From: Arthrobacter sp. C2
Lineage (GTDB): Bacteria; Actinomycetota; Actinomycetes; Actinomycetales; Micrococcaceae
Assembly (NCBI GenBank): GCA_024207135.1
Contig: CP042428.1
Location: forward strand, 1,178,001 to 1,242,000
Length of the DNA: 64,000 nucleotides
Direction: 5' to 3'
Part shown: in pieces, positions 9,167 to 18,671 of the stretch
How positions within the stretch are numbered: position 1 is the first letter of the stretch
Layout of the letters: the number at the start of each line of letters is the position of its first letter
Made by a program: the position numbers and the translations under genes
Notes under the pieces: model-generated
The model's database searches: none
The model's input: the letters and a program-made list of their open reading frames with translations, nothing else
What the model was told of the DNA's origin: nothing

Positions 9167-9478
9167 ATGACACAGAACCTGGAAGTCGATTGGATCGATT
9201 CGCTGACCGCGCATGTCACCAACCGGACCGGGCGTGCGGTGTTTGATGTTGACCTGCGCACGACAGGTCAGGTCACGGTGGATGACAATCCTGACTGGAG
9301 CTTCAAGGCCGAGAAGTTGCCCGATGGCGAATTCATCGGCCTCTACCGGATCAAGGACAGCGTGGGCTGGGCAACCTCCCCGCCATTTTTGGAAATGACG
9401 TGGCGGAGCGAGGATTCCTCGGAGGAACACTACCGCAGGGTTCCCTTGCATCGCCACCAGGATCCGCCCACGCCTTGA
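9167..9478 (+). CDS. Hypothetical protein, 103 residues
   Basis: This is a small soluble protein, begins MTQNLEVDWIDSLTAHVTNRTG, predicted beta-rich in the middle (VFDVDLRTTGQVTVDD, GWATSPPFLEMTWRSED). The family is not recognised; the pattern of short strands could suit a small beta-sandwich. No ribosome site is present, and the TACGAT box 6 nt upstream points to leaderless translation. It stands alone, convergent with the relic genes downstream of ilvC. Confidence 0.7.
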   Translation: MTQNLEVDWIDSLTAHVTNRTGRAVFDVDLRTTGQVTVDDNPDWSFKAEKLPDGEFIGLYRIKDSVGWATSPPFLEMTWRSEDSSEEHYRRVPLHRHQDPPTP

Positions 9479-9552
9479 GCACGCCGAGCCGGCGCCGCAC
9501 CAAACCGGCTCGGCGCCATCGCTTCGGCGCGGCTTGGCGTGCGGCAGAGCCC

Positions 9553-9730
9553 CCGGTGTAGTCCTCGCCGGTCTTCCTGGGCATGAGCTAGCGCAACTCT
9601 CGGCCGGGCGCATCGATCGGGCGCTGTTCACCGTGCATGCGCAGCCCCAGGAACCTCGGGGATCCGGCATCTTCACCGGGCGCTGGATCGGGTAACGCAC
9701 TTGGACGTCCCTGAGCATCATGGGCACCGG
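9553..9730 (-). pseudogene. ilvC: Decayed second copy of the ilvC 3' end
   Basis: On the minus strand this stretch aligns base by base with the last ~180 bp of the intact ilvC (10479-11501). Examples are the shared blocks GCCCGATCGA, CCGGCCG and GATGCCGG. The end reads PRKTGEDYTGGSAAR against [15 protein letters not shown] of the intact gene. It is broken by several small indels and stop codons, so it cannot be expressed as IlvC. The two copies flank hipBA-like remains, which suggests an insertion into or beside the ilvC 3' end followed by decay. Confidence 0.8.
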
Positions 9731-9749
9731 AATCCAGCGGAAGGCCCGG

Positions 9750-9895
9750 AGCCTAGCGGCCCCGGGCGTGGCCGAATAGGCATTGGGGGACGCAAATGTC
9801 GTTGGCGCTGTCCGTCGCCGCACAGTGGTGAAGGAACTGCCCACGTCCCCGGTCCCATCAGGCAGGTCGACATCGACGGGGATCGGCGCGCTCAT
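9750..9895 (-). pseudogene. hipA: Relic of a HipA-like toxin, N-terminal part only
   Basis: The frame opens with an ATG overlapping the hipB-like stop (ATGA). It reads VDVDLPDGTGDVGSSF then RRRTAPTTFASPNAY, the pattern of the HipA N-terminal subdomain (V-L-x-DGT-x-x-VG and R-x-TTFAY). Similarity fades after about 45 residues, and the kinase domain with its catalytic Asp is missing. The remaining sequence runs into the duplicated ilvC end. A HipA protein is normally about 400 residues, so this is a remnant without toxin activity. Confidence 0.5.
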
Positions 9896-10107
9896 CGCCG
9901 GCCCCTGCGGTAACTGCTCGACGGCGCGGGCACGAGACTGCCGGTTTCATAGTGGTCGAATGCGAGGTTGAGCTGAAACGACAATCCCAGCACCCCGCAA
10001 TATCAATAAACGACTCGAAGCCAACTCCTTGCTCTCCATGCTCGACCTTGCCCAGGATCGCGCGGCCGCGCCCGCCCGGTCCGCGACCTGCTGCGCGGGC
10101 GACCCAT
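9892..10107 (-). pseudogene. hipB: Frameshifted HipB-like XRE antitoxin/regulator
   Basis: Three phases must be joined to recover a HipB-type protein. AQQVADRAG is the start of the helix-turn-helix. ILGKVEHGEQGVGFESFIDIA is the recognition helix and following helix. VLGLSFQLNLAFDHYETGS is the C-terminal part. At least two frameshifts separate these pieces. A good ribosome site (AAGGAGG) still precedes the ATG at 10107. The stop overlaps the hipA-like start, as in intact hipBA operons. It is decayed and presumably non-functional. Confidence 0.65.
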
Positions 10108-10390
10108 GGAACCTCCTTCCCGTGAGAAGTTGCCGCCCGATGTTCACGGCGATTCGACACGTCTTCGGTGGAGTTCGTCCCAGTGCCGTGCCGCCTGTGC
10201 GGTCATCGTTACGGCCCGCAAGAAGTTGAGTGGGCCCAAAGCGGGCCATTGGCCACGGTGGGGTTTGGAGGTGGATGCTGGAGCGGGTCGTGACGATGTG
10301 AGTAATCCCGTGCCGGCCTTCCGGCCAATTGGCTACAGGCAATTGGTGCCCGAGGAGCATCCGGCCGTGTTCCGCTCCTCCGCCGATGAC

Positions 10391-10421
10391 AAAACCCGCC
10401 CCGACTTTCGTCGGGACGGGC
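10391..10421 (-). terminator. Rho-independent terminator of ilvBNC
   Basis: Read on the minus strand, a GC-rich stem (CCCGTCCCGAC / GTCGGGGCGGG) with a GAAA loop is followed by TTTT, about 60 bp past the ilvC stop. Confidence 0.85.
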
Positions 10422-10478
10422 ATCGCCGTGCGGCCAACCGGGGCACTGGGCCCCAGCCACCGATGGGTTCGGCTGGCC

Positions 10479-11519
<1,041 letters not shown>

Positions 11520-11542
11520 TCAGTGTAAAGATTTTATGCGTA

Positions 11543-12061
11543 TCAGGCAGAGACGGAGCGCAGGGCGCGGTCCGACATCGATTTGGAGCCGCGCCCGACG
11601 GCAAGGGTGCCCGCCTGGACGATCTCGCGGATGCCGAAGGGCTCCAGCACCGCCAGCAGCGCGTGGATCTTCTCGGCGTTGCCGGTGGCCTCGATGATGA
11701 GCGAGTCGGTTGACACGTCCACCACGGAGGCACGGAAGAGGTCTGCGGCCTGGGTGACCTGCAGGCGGGTGGCCGCATCGGCGCGCACCTTGACCAGGAT
11801 ATGGTCACGCTGCACCGAAGCCTCGGGCATCAATTCAACGATCTTGATGACGTTGATGAGTTTGTTCAGCTGCTTGGTGACCTGCTCGAGCAGGTCGCCC
11901 TCGGCGTCGACGACCACGGTGATCCGGGAAATCCCGTTGATCTCCGTGGGGCCAACGGCCAGCGAGTGGATGTTGAAGGCGCGGCGGGCAAAAAGGCTTG
12001 CCACGCGCGTCAGCACGCCCGGGACGTCTTCGACGAGTACGGAAAGAGTGTGTCGTGCCAT
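11543..12061 (-). CDS. ilvN: Acetolactate synthase small (regulatory) subunit
   Basis: The product is 172 residues. The N-terminal ACT domain begins HTLSVLVEDVPGVLTRVASLFARRAFNIHSL, the standard valine-binding region that gives feedback inhibition; the C-terminal half is the ALS_ss domain. It binds and activates IlvB. It starts 7 bp after the ilvB stop, consistent with translational coupling and 1:1 assembly. Length and motifs are normal for actinobacterial IlvN. Confidence 0.97.
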   Translation of the reverse strand: MARHTLSVLVEDVPGVLTRVASLFARRAFNIHSLAVGPTEINGISRITVVVDAEGDLLEQVTKQLNKLINVIKIVELMPEASVQRDHILVKVRADAATRLQVTQAADLFRASVVDVSTDSLIIEATGNAEKIHALLAVLEPFGIREIVQAGTLAVGRGSKSMSDRALRSVSA

Positions 12062-12068
12062 GGGATTT

Positions 12069-13946
12069 CTAGTCCTCTTCTTCCCACTCGGGCGTCATGC
12101 CGCGAGCAATCTGGATCAGGTCGTTGCTCACGCCGGTGGGGACCATCGGCCAGACCATCGAGTCGCGGGAGACCACGAAGTCGATGACGACCGGGCGGTC
12201 GTTGATGGCCAGGGCCTGCTGGATGGTCGCGTCGATGTCCTCGTCGCGTTCGCAGCGCAGGCCAACACAACCATAGGCGTCGGCGAGCTTCACGAAGTCC
12301 GGGACACGTGCGGTGCCGGCACCGGTGTTCAGGTCGGTGTTGGAGTAGCGCGAGTCGTAGAACAGGGTCTGCCACTGGCGGACCATGCCCAAACTGGAGT
12401 TGTTGATGATCGCGACCTTGATCGGGATGTTGTTGATCACGCAGGTGGCCAGTTCCTGGTTGGTCATCTGGAAGCAGCCGTCGCCGTCGATGGCCCAGAC
12501 CACGCGGTCGGGGTTGCCGACCTTCGCGCCCATGGCCGCCGGCACCGAGTAGCCCATGGTGCCCAGTCCCCCGGAGTTCAGCCAGGAGGCGGGGCGCTCG
12601 TACTTGATGAACTGCGCGGCCCACATCTGGTGCTGGCCCACGCCCGCGACGTACACGGCGTCGGGGCCGGTGAGCTCGCCGATCCGCTGGATCACGTGCT
12701 GCGGGGCGGAGAGACCGTCCTGGGTCGGGGTGAAGCCGATCGGGTAGGTCTCGCGCAACCGGCCGATGGTGTTCCACCAGGCCGACAGGTCCGGGGCGCC
12801 GCCCTCGGTGAAGCGGGTGCGGCAGGCCTCGGTGAGCTCCGGGATGATCTCCTTGACCGAACCGACGATCGGGATGTCCGCGGTGCGGTTCTTGGAGATC
12901 TCCGCCGGGTCGATGTCCGCGTGGATGACCTTCGCGTTGGGCGCGAAGGTGTGCAGCACGCCGGTGACCCGGTCGTCGAAGCGGGCGCCGAGGGTGATCA
13001 ACAAATCCGACTGCTGCAGCGCGGTGACCGCGGAGACCGAGCCGTGCATGCCGGGCATGCCCACGTGCAGTTCGTGCGAGTCCGGGAACGCGCCGCGGGC
13101 CTGCAGGGTGGTGACAACCGGGGCGCCGACCAGCTCGGCGAACTCCTTCAGCTCGGCCGCGGCGTGCGCCTTGATGACGCCGCCGCCGACGTAGAAGACC
13201 GGGCGGGAGGAGGCGGCGATCAGCTTGGCCGCCTCGCGGACCTGCTTGTTGTGCCCGCGCACCACGGTCTTGTAGCCGGGCAAATCGATCTTCGGCGGCC
13301 AGGAGAACGTCATCTTGGACTGCTGGGCGTCCTTGGTGATGTCCACCAGCACCGGGCCGGGGCGGCCCGTGGAGGCGATATGGAATGCCGAGGCGAGGGT
13401 CCTGGGGATGTCCTCGGCCTTGGTGACCAGGAAGGAGTGCTTGGTGATGGGCATGGTGATGCCCACGATGTCCGCCTCCTGGAAGGCGTCCGAGCCGATG
13501 AAGGCGCTGTGCACCTGGCCGGTGATGGCAACCATGGGGACCGAGTCCATGTGCGCGTCGGCAATGGAGGTGACCAGGTTGGTGGCGCCCGGTCCGGAGG
13601 TGGCGATGCAGACGCCGACCTCGCCGGTGACCATGGCGTAGCCCTGGGCCGCGTGGCCCGAGCCCTGTTCGTGGCGGACCAGGATGTGGTTGATCTTGGT
13701 CGAGTCCATGAGCGAGTCGTAGGTGGGCATGATGGCCCCGCCCGGCAACCCGAAGACGTCCTTGACGCCCAATTCTTCCAGTGAGCGCACAATGGCTTGT
13801 GAGCCAAGCATCTCGGTGGGAGCAATGATGTTGTTCGGGCCCTGGACCAGGCTCGATGCTTCCACGACGGAAGAGACAGCGGCATCCTTGCTACGGTTGG
13901 CGGGCTTGGCCGGCAGCGAGGGGCTGGCGGTGGTTCCGTTACTCAT
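12069..13946 (-). CDS. ilvB: Acetolactate synthase large (catalytic) subunit
   Basis: The product is 625 residues, a thiamine-diphosphate enzyme that condenses pyruvate with pyruvate or 2-oxobutyrate. The catalytic glutamate motif is [13 protein letters not shown] and the ThDP/Mg motif is [15 protein letters not shown]...NN. The FAD-contact and dimerisation regions are in the usual order. I set the start at ATG 13946 ([12 protein letters not shown]), where AGAAGGA lies about 9 nt upstream; the frame runs 13 codons further up into the leader. It is the first gene of ilvBNC and controlled by the leader peptide and attenuator just upstream. Confidence 0.97.
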   Translation of the reverse strand: MSNGTTASPSLPAKPANRSKDAAVSSVVEASSLVQGPNNIIAPTEMLGSQAIVRSLEELGVKDVFGLPGGAIMPTYDSLMDSTKINHILVRHEQGSGHAAQGYAMVTGEVGVCIATSGPGATNLVTSIADAHMDSVPMVAITGQVHSAFIGSDAFQEADIVGITMPITKHSFLVTKAEDIPRTLASAFHIASTGRPGPVLVDITKDAQQSKMTFSWPPKIDLPGYKTVVRGHNKQVREAAKLIAASSRPVFYVGGGVIKAHAAAELKEFAELVGAPVVTTLQARGAFPDSHELHVGMPGMHGSVSAVTALQQSDLLITLGARFDDRVTGVLHTFAPNAKVIHADIDPAEISKNRTADIPIVGSVKEIIPELTEACRTRFTEGGAPDLSAWWNTIGRLRETYPIGFTPTQDGLSAPQHVIQRIGELTGPDAVYVAGVGQHQMWAAQFIKYERPASWLNSGGLGTMGYSVPAAMGAKVGNPDRVVWAIDGDGCFQMTNQELATCVINNIPIKVAIINNSSLGMVRQWQTLFYDSRYSNTDLNTGAGTARVPDFVKLADAYGCVGLRCERDEDIDATIQQALAINDRPVVIDFVVSRDSMVWPMVPTGVSNDLIQIARGMTPEWEEED

Positions 13947-13984
13947 GGGGATATATCCTTCTCTATCTCTTCTAACCCTGCACA

Positions 13985-14023
13985 TAAAAAAACCCCAAAG
14001 GCACCTTGCGGCGAATGGGGTTT
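13985..14023 (-). terminator. Attenuator terminator in the ilvB leader
   Basis: Read on the minus strand, AAACCCC and GGGGTTT form a stem around a ~20-nt loop and run into seven T residues, 39 nt before the ilvB start. Its place between a branched-chain leader peptide and ilvB marks it as an attenuator. A preceding stable hairpin at 14038-14056 (CCCTCCA/TGGAGGG) can act as the alternative structure. Confidence 0.8.
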
Positions 14024-14064
14024 GCGCGTCACCGAAGCCCTCCAGGTTGTGGAGGGACTCAAGC

Positions 14065-14103
14065 TCAGCGCTTGATAACTAGTAGTACGGTGCGGTTGTG
14101 CAT
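14065..14103 (-). CDS. ilvB leader peptide (attenuation)
   Basis: A 12-residue frame, [12 protein letters not shown], carries the run Val-Leu-Leu-Val-Ile, the control codons expected for an ilv operon attenuator. Ribosome stalling at these codons when Val/Leu/Ile-tRNA is scarce would favour antitermination and expression of ilvBNC. The GTA and CTA codons are rare in such G+C-rich DNA, which would sharpen stalling. A -10-like CAAACT ends 6 nt before the ATG, so the leader is probably translated from a leaderless 5' end. Confidence 0.85.
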   Translation of the reverse strand: MHNRTVLLVIKR

Positions 14104-14109
14104 GCATCC

Positions 14110-14138
14110 AGTTTGGTCGCCGCCGCATCCGGAGTCAA
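14110..14138 (-). promoter_or_regulatory. Candidate promoter of the ilvBNC operon
   Basis: On the minus strand TTGACT (14138-14133) and CAAACT (14115-14110) are separated by 17 nt. Transcription would start at the ATG of the leader peptide. Confidence 0.55.
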
Positions 14139-14153
14139 ACACCAACACCCCTA

Positions 14154-14170
14154 ATCTCACTATTTGAGAT
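14154..14170. promoter_or_regulatory. Palindromic operator candidate upstream of ilvBNC
   Basis: ATCTCA and TGAGAT form a perfect inverted repeat with a 5-nt spacer, 16 nt upstream of the -35 box. Its dyad and placement suit a dimeric regulator. IclR-type regulators of leucine genes in actinobacteria are one guess; the protein is not identified here. Confidence 0.45.
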
Positions 14171-14178
14171 AGGTGTCC

Positions 14179-14211
14179 GATGGGTGGACGCCTTGTCGGG
14201 GTCCACCCATC
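14179..14211 (-). terminator. Terminator-like hairpin after ilvD
   Basis: An 11-bp perfect stem (GATGGGTGGAC with GTCCACCCATC) lies about 18 bp downstream of the ilvD stop on the minus strand. There is no clear T-run. Confidence 0.6.
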
Positions 14212-14228
14212 GTTCCAAGGCTTATTTC

Positions 14229-15932
14229 CTAGCCACAGTATGCTCCGGTCGAGGCTGACTTGACCAGCTTGGCGTACTTGGCCAGCACGCCGGTGGTGAA
14301 CTTGGCCGGCAACGGCTCCCAGCCCACCTTGCGCGCCTCGAGCTCCGTGTCCTCGACCAAAAGGTCGAAGGAGCGGGCCGCGATGTCCACGCGGATCTTG
14401 TCGCCGTCCTTGACGAACGCGATCGGCCCGCCGTCGACGGCCTCGGGAGCCACGTGGCCGATGCACAACCCGGTGGTGCCGCCGGAGAAGCGTCCGTCGG
14501 TGAGCAGCAGCACGTCCTTGCCCAGGCCGGCGCCCTTGATGGCGCCTGTGATGGCAAGCATCTCGCGCATGCCCGGTCCGCCCTTGGGGCCCTCGTAGCG
14601 AATGACCACCACGTCCCCGGCGTGGATCTCCCCCGCATCGAGTGCCGCCAGGGCGCCCTGCTCGCGGTCGAAGACCCGCGAGGTTCCCTCGAAGACGTCG
14701 GCGTCGAAGCCAGCGGACTTCACGACGGCACCCTCCGGTGCCATCGTGCCGTGCAGCACCGTAATGCCGCCGGTCTTGTGGATCGGGTTGTCCAGCGCGC
14801 GCAGGATCTTGCCGTCGATGTCCGGCGGGTTGATCTCCGCGAGGTTTTCGGCAACGGTCTTGCCGGTGACCGTCAGGCAGTCCCCGTGCAGCAGGCCGGC
14901 ATCCAGCAGGGCCTTCATGATGACCGGCACGCCGCCGATCTTGTCCACGTCGGTCATGACGTAGCGGCCAAAGGGCTTCAGGTCCCCCAGGTGCGGGATC
15001 TTGTCGCCGATGCGGTTGAAGTCCGCAAGGGTCAGGTCGACCTCGGCCTCGCGGGCGATGGCCAGCAGGTGCAGCACTGCGTTGGTGGAGCCGCCGAAGG
15101 CCATGGTCACGGCGATCGCGTTCTCGAAGGCCTTCTTGGTCATGATGTCGCGGGCCGTGATGCCCTCGCGCAAAAGGTTCACCACTGCCTCACCCGAGGC
15201 GCGGGCGAACATGTCGCGGCGGCGGTCGGCCGAGGGCGGGGCGGCGGAGCCGGGCAGGGACATGCCCAGGGCCTCGCCGATGCAGGCCATGGTATTGGCG
15301 GTGTACATGCCGCCACAGGCGCCCTCGCCGGGGCAGATCGCCTTTTCGATGCGGGTGAGGTCTTCTTCGCTCATCTTGCCGGCGGCGCAGGCGCCCACGG
15401 CCTCGAAGGCGTCGATCAGGGTGACTTCCTTTTCGCTGCCGTCCTCCAGCTTGACCCAGCCGGGCATGATGGAGCCCGCATAGAGGAACACCGAAGCCAA
15501 GTCCAGGCGGGCGGCGGCCATCAGCATGCCGGGCAGGGACTTGTCGCAACCGGCCAGCAGCACCGAGCCGTCGATGCGCTCGGCCTGCATGACGACCTCG
15601 ACGGAGTCGGCGATGACCTCGCGCGAGACCAGCGAGAAGTGCATGCCCTCGTGGCCCATCGAGATGCCGTCGGAGACGGAGATGGTGCCGAATTGCATGG
15701 GGAAGCCGCCACCGGCGTGGACGCCTTCCTTGGCGCCCTGGGCCAGGCGGTTAAGCGACAGGTTGCAGGGGGTGATTTCGTTCCACGAACTCGCGACTCC
15801 GATCTGCGGCTTGGCGAAGTCGTCATCGCCCATGCCCACCGCACGCAGCATGCCACGGGCCGGGGCCGCGTGTATGCCGTCCGTGACGACCCTGCTGCGG
15901 GGCTTGATATCTGGGGTTGTGTCCTGGCTCAT
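14229..15932 (-). CDS. ilvD: Dihydroxy-acid dehydratase
   Basis: The product is 567 residues and dehydrates the dihydroxy acids to 2-oxo acids in valine/isoleucine synthesis. Cluster-ligand cysteines sit in motifs NEITPCN (near residue 55), [11 protein letters not shown] (near 128) and [14 protein letters not shown] (near 200), as expected for IlvD with an Fe-S cluster. The end has [17 protein letters not shown]. The start ATG 15932 (MSQDTTPD) is supported by a TAGAAT box ending 7 nt upstream, so the mRNA is likely leaderless. The upstream extension of the frame lacks similarity. Transcribed separately from ilvBNC. Confidence 0.95.
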   Translation of the reverse strand: MSQDTTPDIKPRSRVVTDGIHAAPARGMLRAVGMGDDDFAKPQIGVASSWNEITPCNLSLNRLAQGAKEGVHAGGGFPMQFGTISVSDGISMGHEGMHFSLVSREVIADSVEVVMQAERIDGSVLLAGCDKSLPGMLMAAARLDLASVFLYAGSIMPGWVKLEDGSEKEVTLIDAFEAVGACAAGKMSEEDLTRIEKAICPGEGACGGMYTANTMACIGEALGMSLPGSAAPPSADRRRDMFARASGEAVVNLLREGITARDIMTKKAFENAIAVTMAFGGSTNAVLHLLAIAREAEVDLTLADFNRIGDKIPHLGDLKPFGRYVMTDVDKIGGVPVIMKALLDAGLLHGDCLTVTGKTVAENLAEINPPDIDGKILRALDNPIHKTGGITVLHGTMAPEGAVVKSAGFDADVFEGTSRVFDREQGALAALDAGEIHAGDVVVIRYEGPKGGPGMREMLAITGAIKGAGLGKDVLLLTDGRFSGGTTGLCIGHVAPEAVDGGPIAFVKDGDKIRVDIAARSFDLLVEDTELEARKVGWEPLPAKFTTGVLAKYAKLVKSASTGAYCG

Positions 15933-15939
15933 GCCCTTG

Positions 15940-15945
15940 ATTCTA
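15940..15945 (-). promoter_or_regulatory. -10 box of ilvD
   Basis: TAGAAT on the minus strand lies 7 nt before the ilvD ATG, which implies a leaderless or near-leaderless transcript. Confidence 0.55.
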
Positions 15946-16050
15946 GGGCTGGCAGGCACCGAGACCGAACCCGTGACGGCAACCCGACATATTTCGCCCC
16001 GCGAATACGAGACATGTGTTCGAAACATCCGATTGGCTAGAGTGGGTGAC

Positions 16051-16515
16051 ATGGAGACACTCAACGTTGAATCCAGTGACGATGTCCTCAAGCAACTTTT
16101 GCACGAGGCCTTCGATGCTCAAATCCCCAACTTCGGCAGCTACAACCTGGTGGCGGCGGCGGGCACTTCCGGCTCCGCGGGACTCAAGGTGATCGGCTTC
16201 CGCCGGGAGCCCGCCGAACTCATCTTGTGCCCGCTAAACCCCCGGAACCTGCGGCCCTCCGAGCGCGCGGTGTCGGTGAACAACACCAATGTCTCCCACG
16301 TGGCCCTGGTGCGCGACGGCGGCTACGAGGTGGGCACCAGCACCGGCCGGGTCTATCGCTTCAATGTCCCGGCCCGGTTGTCGCTGAACATCCCGGGAGC
16401 CGAGGGTGCCGCGGCCTGCGGCCTGCTGGGCCAGGACGACGACGCGGCCGACTTCGCCGACTTCATGAATGGCTTCATGGACCGCCTTGACCCCACGGTC
16501 GAAGCCCAGGAGTAG
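16051..16515 (+). CDS. Hypothetical protein, 154 residues
   Basis: This soluble protein begins [22 protein letters not shown] and contains a strand-rich middle ([31 protein letters not shown]) and an acidic end. I do not recognise the family. It is divergent from ilvD with ~118 bp between starts. A TAGAGT box ends 7 nt before the ATG, again suggesting leaderless translation. A strong terminator follows. Confidence 0.75.
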   Translation: METLNVESSDDVLKQLLHEAFDAQIPNFGSYNLVAAAGTSGSAGLKVIGFRREPAELILCPLNPRNLRPSERAVSVNNTNVSHVALVRDGGYEVGTSTGRVYRFNVPARLSLNIPGAEGAAACGLLGQDDDAADFADFMNGFMDRLDPTVEAQE

Positions 16516-16866
16516 TTTCGAACATCAGGCAACCCATCGATCGATGCCTTGGCCTCCGCGATTGCGGAAGCCAGGGCATTTGTTTTCCCTGCCGACACCC
16601 GCTTGCCGAGCCTTCTCCGGGCACCTGCACCGGCAAATCCGCCCGCCCGATCCCCCGCGGGCGCCATCCACGACCACGCCTGGCGCACCCTCGAAAAGGC
16701 GCAGCCGGCAACTTTCCTCGCCCGCCTCGCCAGCGGCCGCAGTGCATTTGTGTGCCCTTGTTTCGTCCGCCCCGGAAGCATAGGTTTGTTCCATAGATCT
16801 TTGTTCCCACCAGGTTTTGCACCACCCGATCGTGGCGGAAAAACCGCAAGAGAATTGGGGAAGAAC
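16516..16866. other. Intergenic region with a terminator and the LapA-gene promoter region
   Basis: Apart from the hairpin at 16544-16585, no coding signal is convincing. The last ~60 bp before 16867 are noticeably A+T-richer and probably hold the promoter. Confidence 0.4.
16544..16585 (+). terminator. Terminator after the gene at 16051
   Basis: A 16-bp stem with two mismatches (arms 16544-16559 and 16564-16579, GATT loop) is followed by TTTGTTTT. Confidence 0.8.
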
Positions 16867-17205
16867 ATGGGCGAAGAACCATTGGAGCCCGAGGCCTCCA
16901 CCGGGCCCGCCCCCTCCCCCGCCCCTGTAGCTCCTGCAGGCGGAACACGAGCAGCGGTCATTTGGACATCCACGGTGGTCGCCGTCTTGGTGCTGATTCT
17001 TTTGATAATTTTCATGGTGCAGAACCAGGATCGAGTCACCGTCTATTTCCTGGGATTCCAGGGCCAGCTGGCCCTCGGCGTTGCCATGCTCATTGCCGCT
17101 GTCGGCGGTGCCTTGGTGGTCGCGATCGTCGGTGCGGTGCGCATCATCCAGTTGCGGTCCCGCGCCCGCACTGCCAACAAGGCCCGTGCCAAGAACGGCC
17201 CCTAG
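16867..17205 (+). CDS. LapA (DUF1049) family membrane protein, copy 1
   Basis: The product is 112 residues with an Ala/Pro-rich cytoplasmic start and two membrane helices: residues ~33-55 (TSTVVAVLVLILLIIFMVQN) and ~67-92 (ALGVAMLIAAVGGALVVAIV). Between them is VQNQDRVTVYFLGFQGQL, the LapA-domain signature, and after them RIIQLRSRAR. The function of actinobacterial LapA proteins is unknown; in Gram-negative bacteria LapA acts in envelope assembly. GGGGAAG precedes the start. It forms a two-gene cassette with 17268, copied again at 25058-25869. Confidence 0.85.
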   Translation: MGEEPLEPEASTGPAPSPAPVAPAGGTRAAVIWTSTVVAVLVLILLIIFMVQNQDRVTVYFLGFQGQLALGVAMLIAAVGGALVVAIVGAVRIIQLRSRARTANKARAKNGP

Positions 17206-17267
17206 AGCCTGGACCGACAGCCCGTCCCCGAGAACCAAGGCAACCTGCCGCAAGGAAAGGAATTGAC

Positions 17268-17693
17268 GTGACCGACCTCGAAAAGCAAATGAAATCCATC
17301 CAGAACCACTTGGCGCTCTGGGCGCAAAAGGCGAAGAAGGACTACCCGGAACAGCTGGAGCATTCGGTGCGCAGCGCCGTGGACCGGCTGGATCCCGCCG
17401 CGCTCGCCCACGCCTCGGAGGAGGTGATTGCCACCGTGACAGGCAACCGAAAGACGGCCCGCCGCGCTCGCAAGGTGATCGAGAGGTCGCTGGTCAATGC
17501 CAAGCGCAAGGCCGGAACCCGGCATCGGGCGAAGGTCAAGGCCTTGGCATGCCTGGGCATCCTCGCCGCCATCGGCATCCTTGTTGCGGTGGCGGTACGA
17601 CGGGCATCGCACGGAAGCGAGCCGGTGGCTTACCGGGGACCGCGGCCGACACCGTCCGAGGAAGCCACGGCCGATCCCGACTTCAATATTTAG
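17268..17693 (+). CDS. One-TM hypothetical protein of the LapA cassette, copy 1
   Basis: The product is 141 residues from a GTG start with AAGGAAAGG upstream. The N-terminal half is basic and helical with the block EEVIATVTGNRKTARRARKV, and one membrane helix follows (ALACLGILAAIGILVAVAV). The tail is Pro/Glu-rich. Family unknown. It follows the LapA gene by 62 bp, and its paralog at 25441 sits in the same position beside the second LapA gene, so the two proteins probably act together in the membrane. Confidence 0.8.
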   Translation: MTDLEKQMKSIQNHLALWAQKAKKDYPEQLEHSVRSAVDRLDPAALAHASEEVIATVTGNRKTARRARKVIERSLVNAKRKAGTRHRAKVKALACLGILAAIGILVAVAVRRASHGSEPVAYRGPRPTPSEEATADPDFNI

Positions 17694-17796
17694 AGGAGGT
17701 TGGTGTTTTTCGTCTGATGGCGTGGCCGTGTCCGAGCCGGCGTGCCTGATTTGGGAAATTTGGCGTCGGAAGATTCCCCTGGCCCAGGAATGAAGG

Positions 17797-18300
17797 ATGA
17801 CGTTGGGCCTGATGCAGGGGCACGTCGACCTGCTGCGCACCACGGCCTCCTTCTGCGAGAAACGCGTCGCGAAGGACCGCGTCACCTTTGACACCGGCTG
17901 GATGTACGCCGCCGGTGGCCTGCCCTATGACTACCCGGGGTTTGTGCATACGGTGCTGGTGGACATGCGGTCCCGGCTGGCTGCGTCCCAGTTCCCGGAC
18001 CGGATCTTCGAGGTCACCCTGGAGGCGGCGAAGTCCGCCGGGCCGGCGGGCCGCAAACGCGTCCGGGATCCGACGCCCTTGCATAACGCGGTCGCCACGA
18101 CAGACACCGTGACGCTGCTGCACTCGGGGATCCGGGGCCTGTCGTGTGCCGCCGACAAGGAGTTGGAAGCCGGGCTGCGGGTCGTGCTGGACCGGTTTGA
18201 AAACTATGCGAACGCCGGGAAGCCTGTCTGCGCGTGGGATGACGCCGAGGCCCGCAGGGAGCTGGTGGATGTTGACGAATACCGCGCCACCGGCCCCGCC
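17797..18300 (+). pseudogene. IS1182-type transposase fragment with internal deletion
   Basis: The frame starts MQGHVDLLRTTASFCEKRVAKD, the N terminus typical of a transposase subfamily of IS1182. It then jumps to WMYAAGGLPYDYPGFVHTVLVDMRSRL, which in full-length proteins lies ~60 residues later. VLDRFENYANAGKPVCAWDDAEARRELVDV follows, and then similarity is lost. The DDE catalytic region is absent. No terminal inverted repeats or target duplications were seen. It is an inactive relic, marking this as an insertion-prone spot. Confidence 0.7.
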
Positions 18301-18396
18301 AGTGCCCTGCCACAGGCCGTCACCACGTGTCCTCCCCAAAAACGGGGCGCCTCGGCCGGAGCTGCTGCCCTTGGCCGGGTGCGCCTCACCGGGGCA

Positions 18397-18615
18397 TCAA
18401 TCCGAAGCAATTTTCCGCAGGGCCTGCCCCTTGTGCATCGCCACGTGGTCGGTCTTGTCGGATTGAATCTCGTATTGGGGATCCGCCTCGCTGCACCGAT
18501 GCCAATGTCCCTTGTATTCGACGTCCTGGGTGTGGATCTTTCTGATCGTCCCCCGGACGCGCCCGGCCTCGGAATTCCAGCTCACGTGGTCCCCCACGCG
18601 GAATTTCGCACCCAT
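18397..18615 (-). CDS. DUF2945 / hypervirulence-associated TUDOR-domain protein
   Basis: A 72-residue protein, MGAKFRVGDHVSWNSEAGRV, continuing with YKGHWHRCSEADPQYEIQSDKTDHVAMHKGQALRKI. This is the full DUF2945 (HVA1) domain, an SH3/Tudor-like barrel; its molecular role is not established. The ATG at 18615 has an AAGGAGAG box. It is the first of several small stress-type genes on this strand. Confidence 0.88.
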   Translation of the reverse strand: MGAKFRVGDHVSWNSEAGRVRGTIRKIHTQDVEYKGHWHRCSEADPQYEIQSDKTDHVAMHKGQALRKIASD

Positions 18616-18671
18616 GCGTTCTCTCCTTCGGGTTGCTGCGAGGCCGGACGGTGCCCAGGCCGTTCACGCGG

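Noticed and set aside
18302-18396. Hairpin after the DUF2945 gene
   Set aside because: Arms are imperfect and the T-run is broken, so it was not listed as a terminator.
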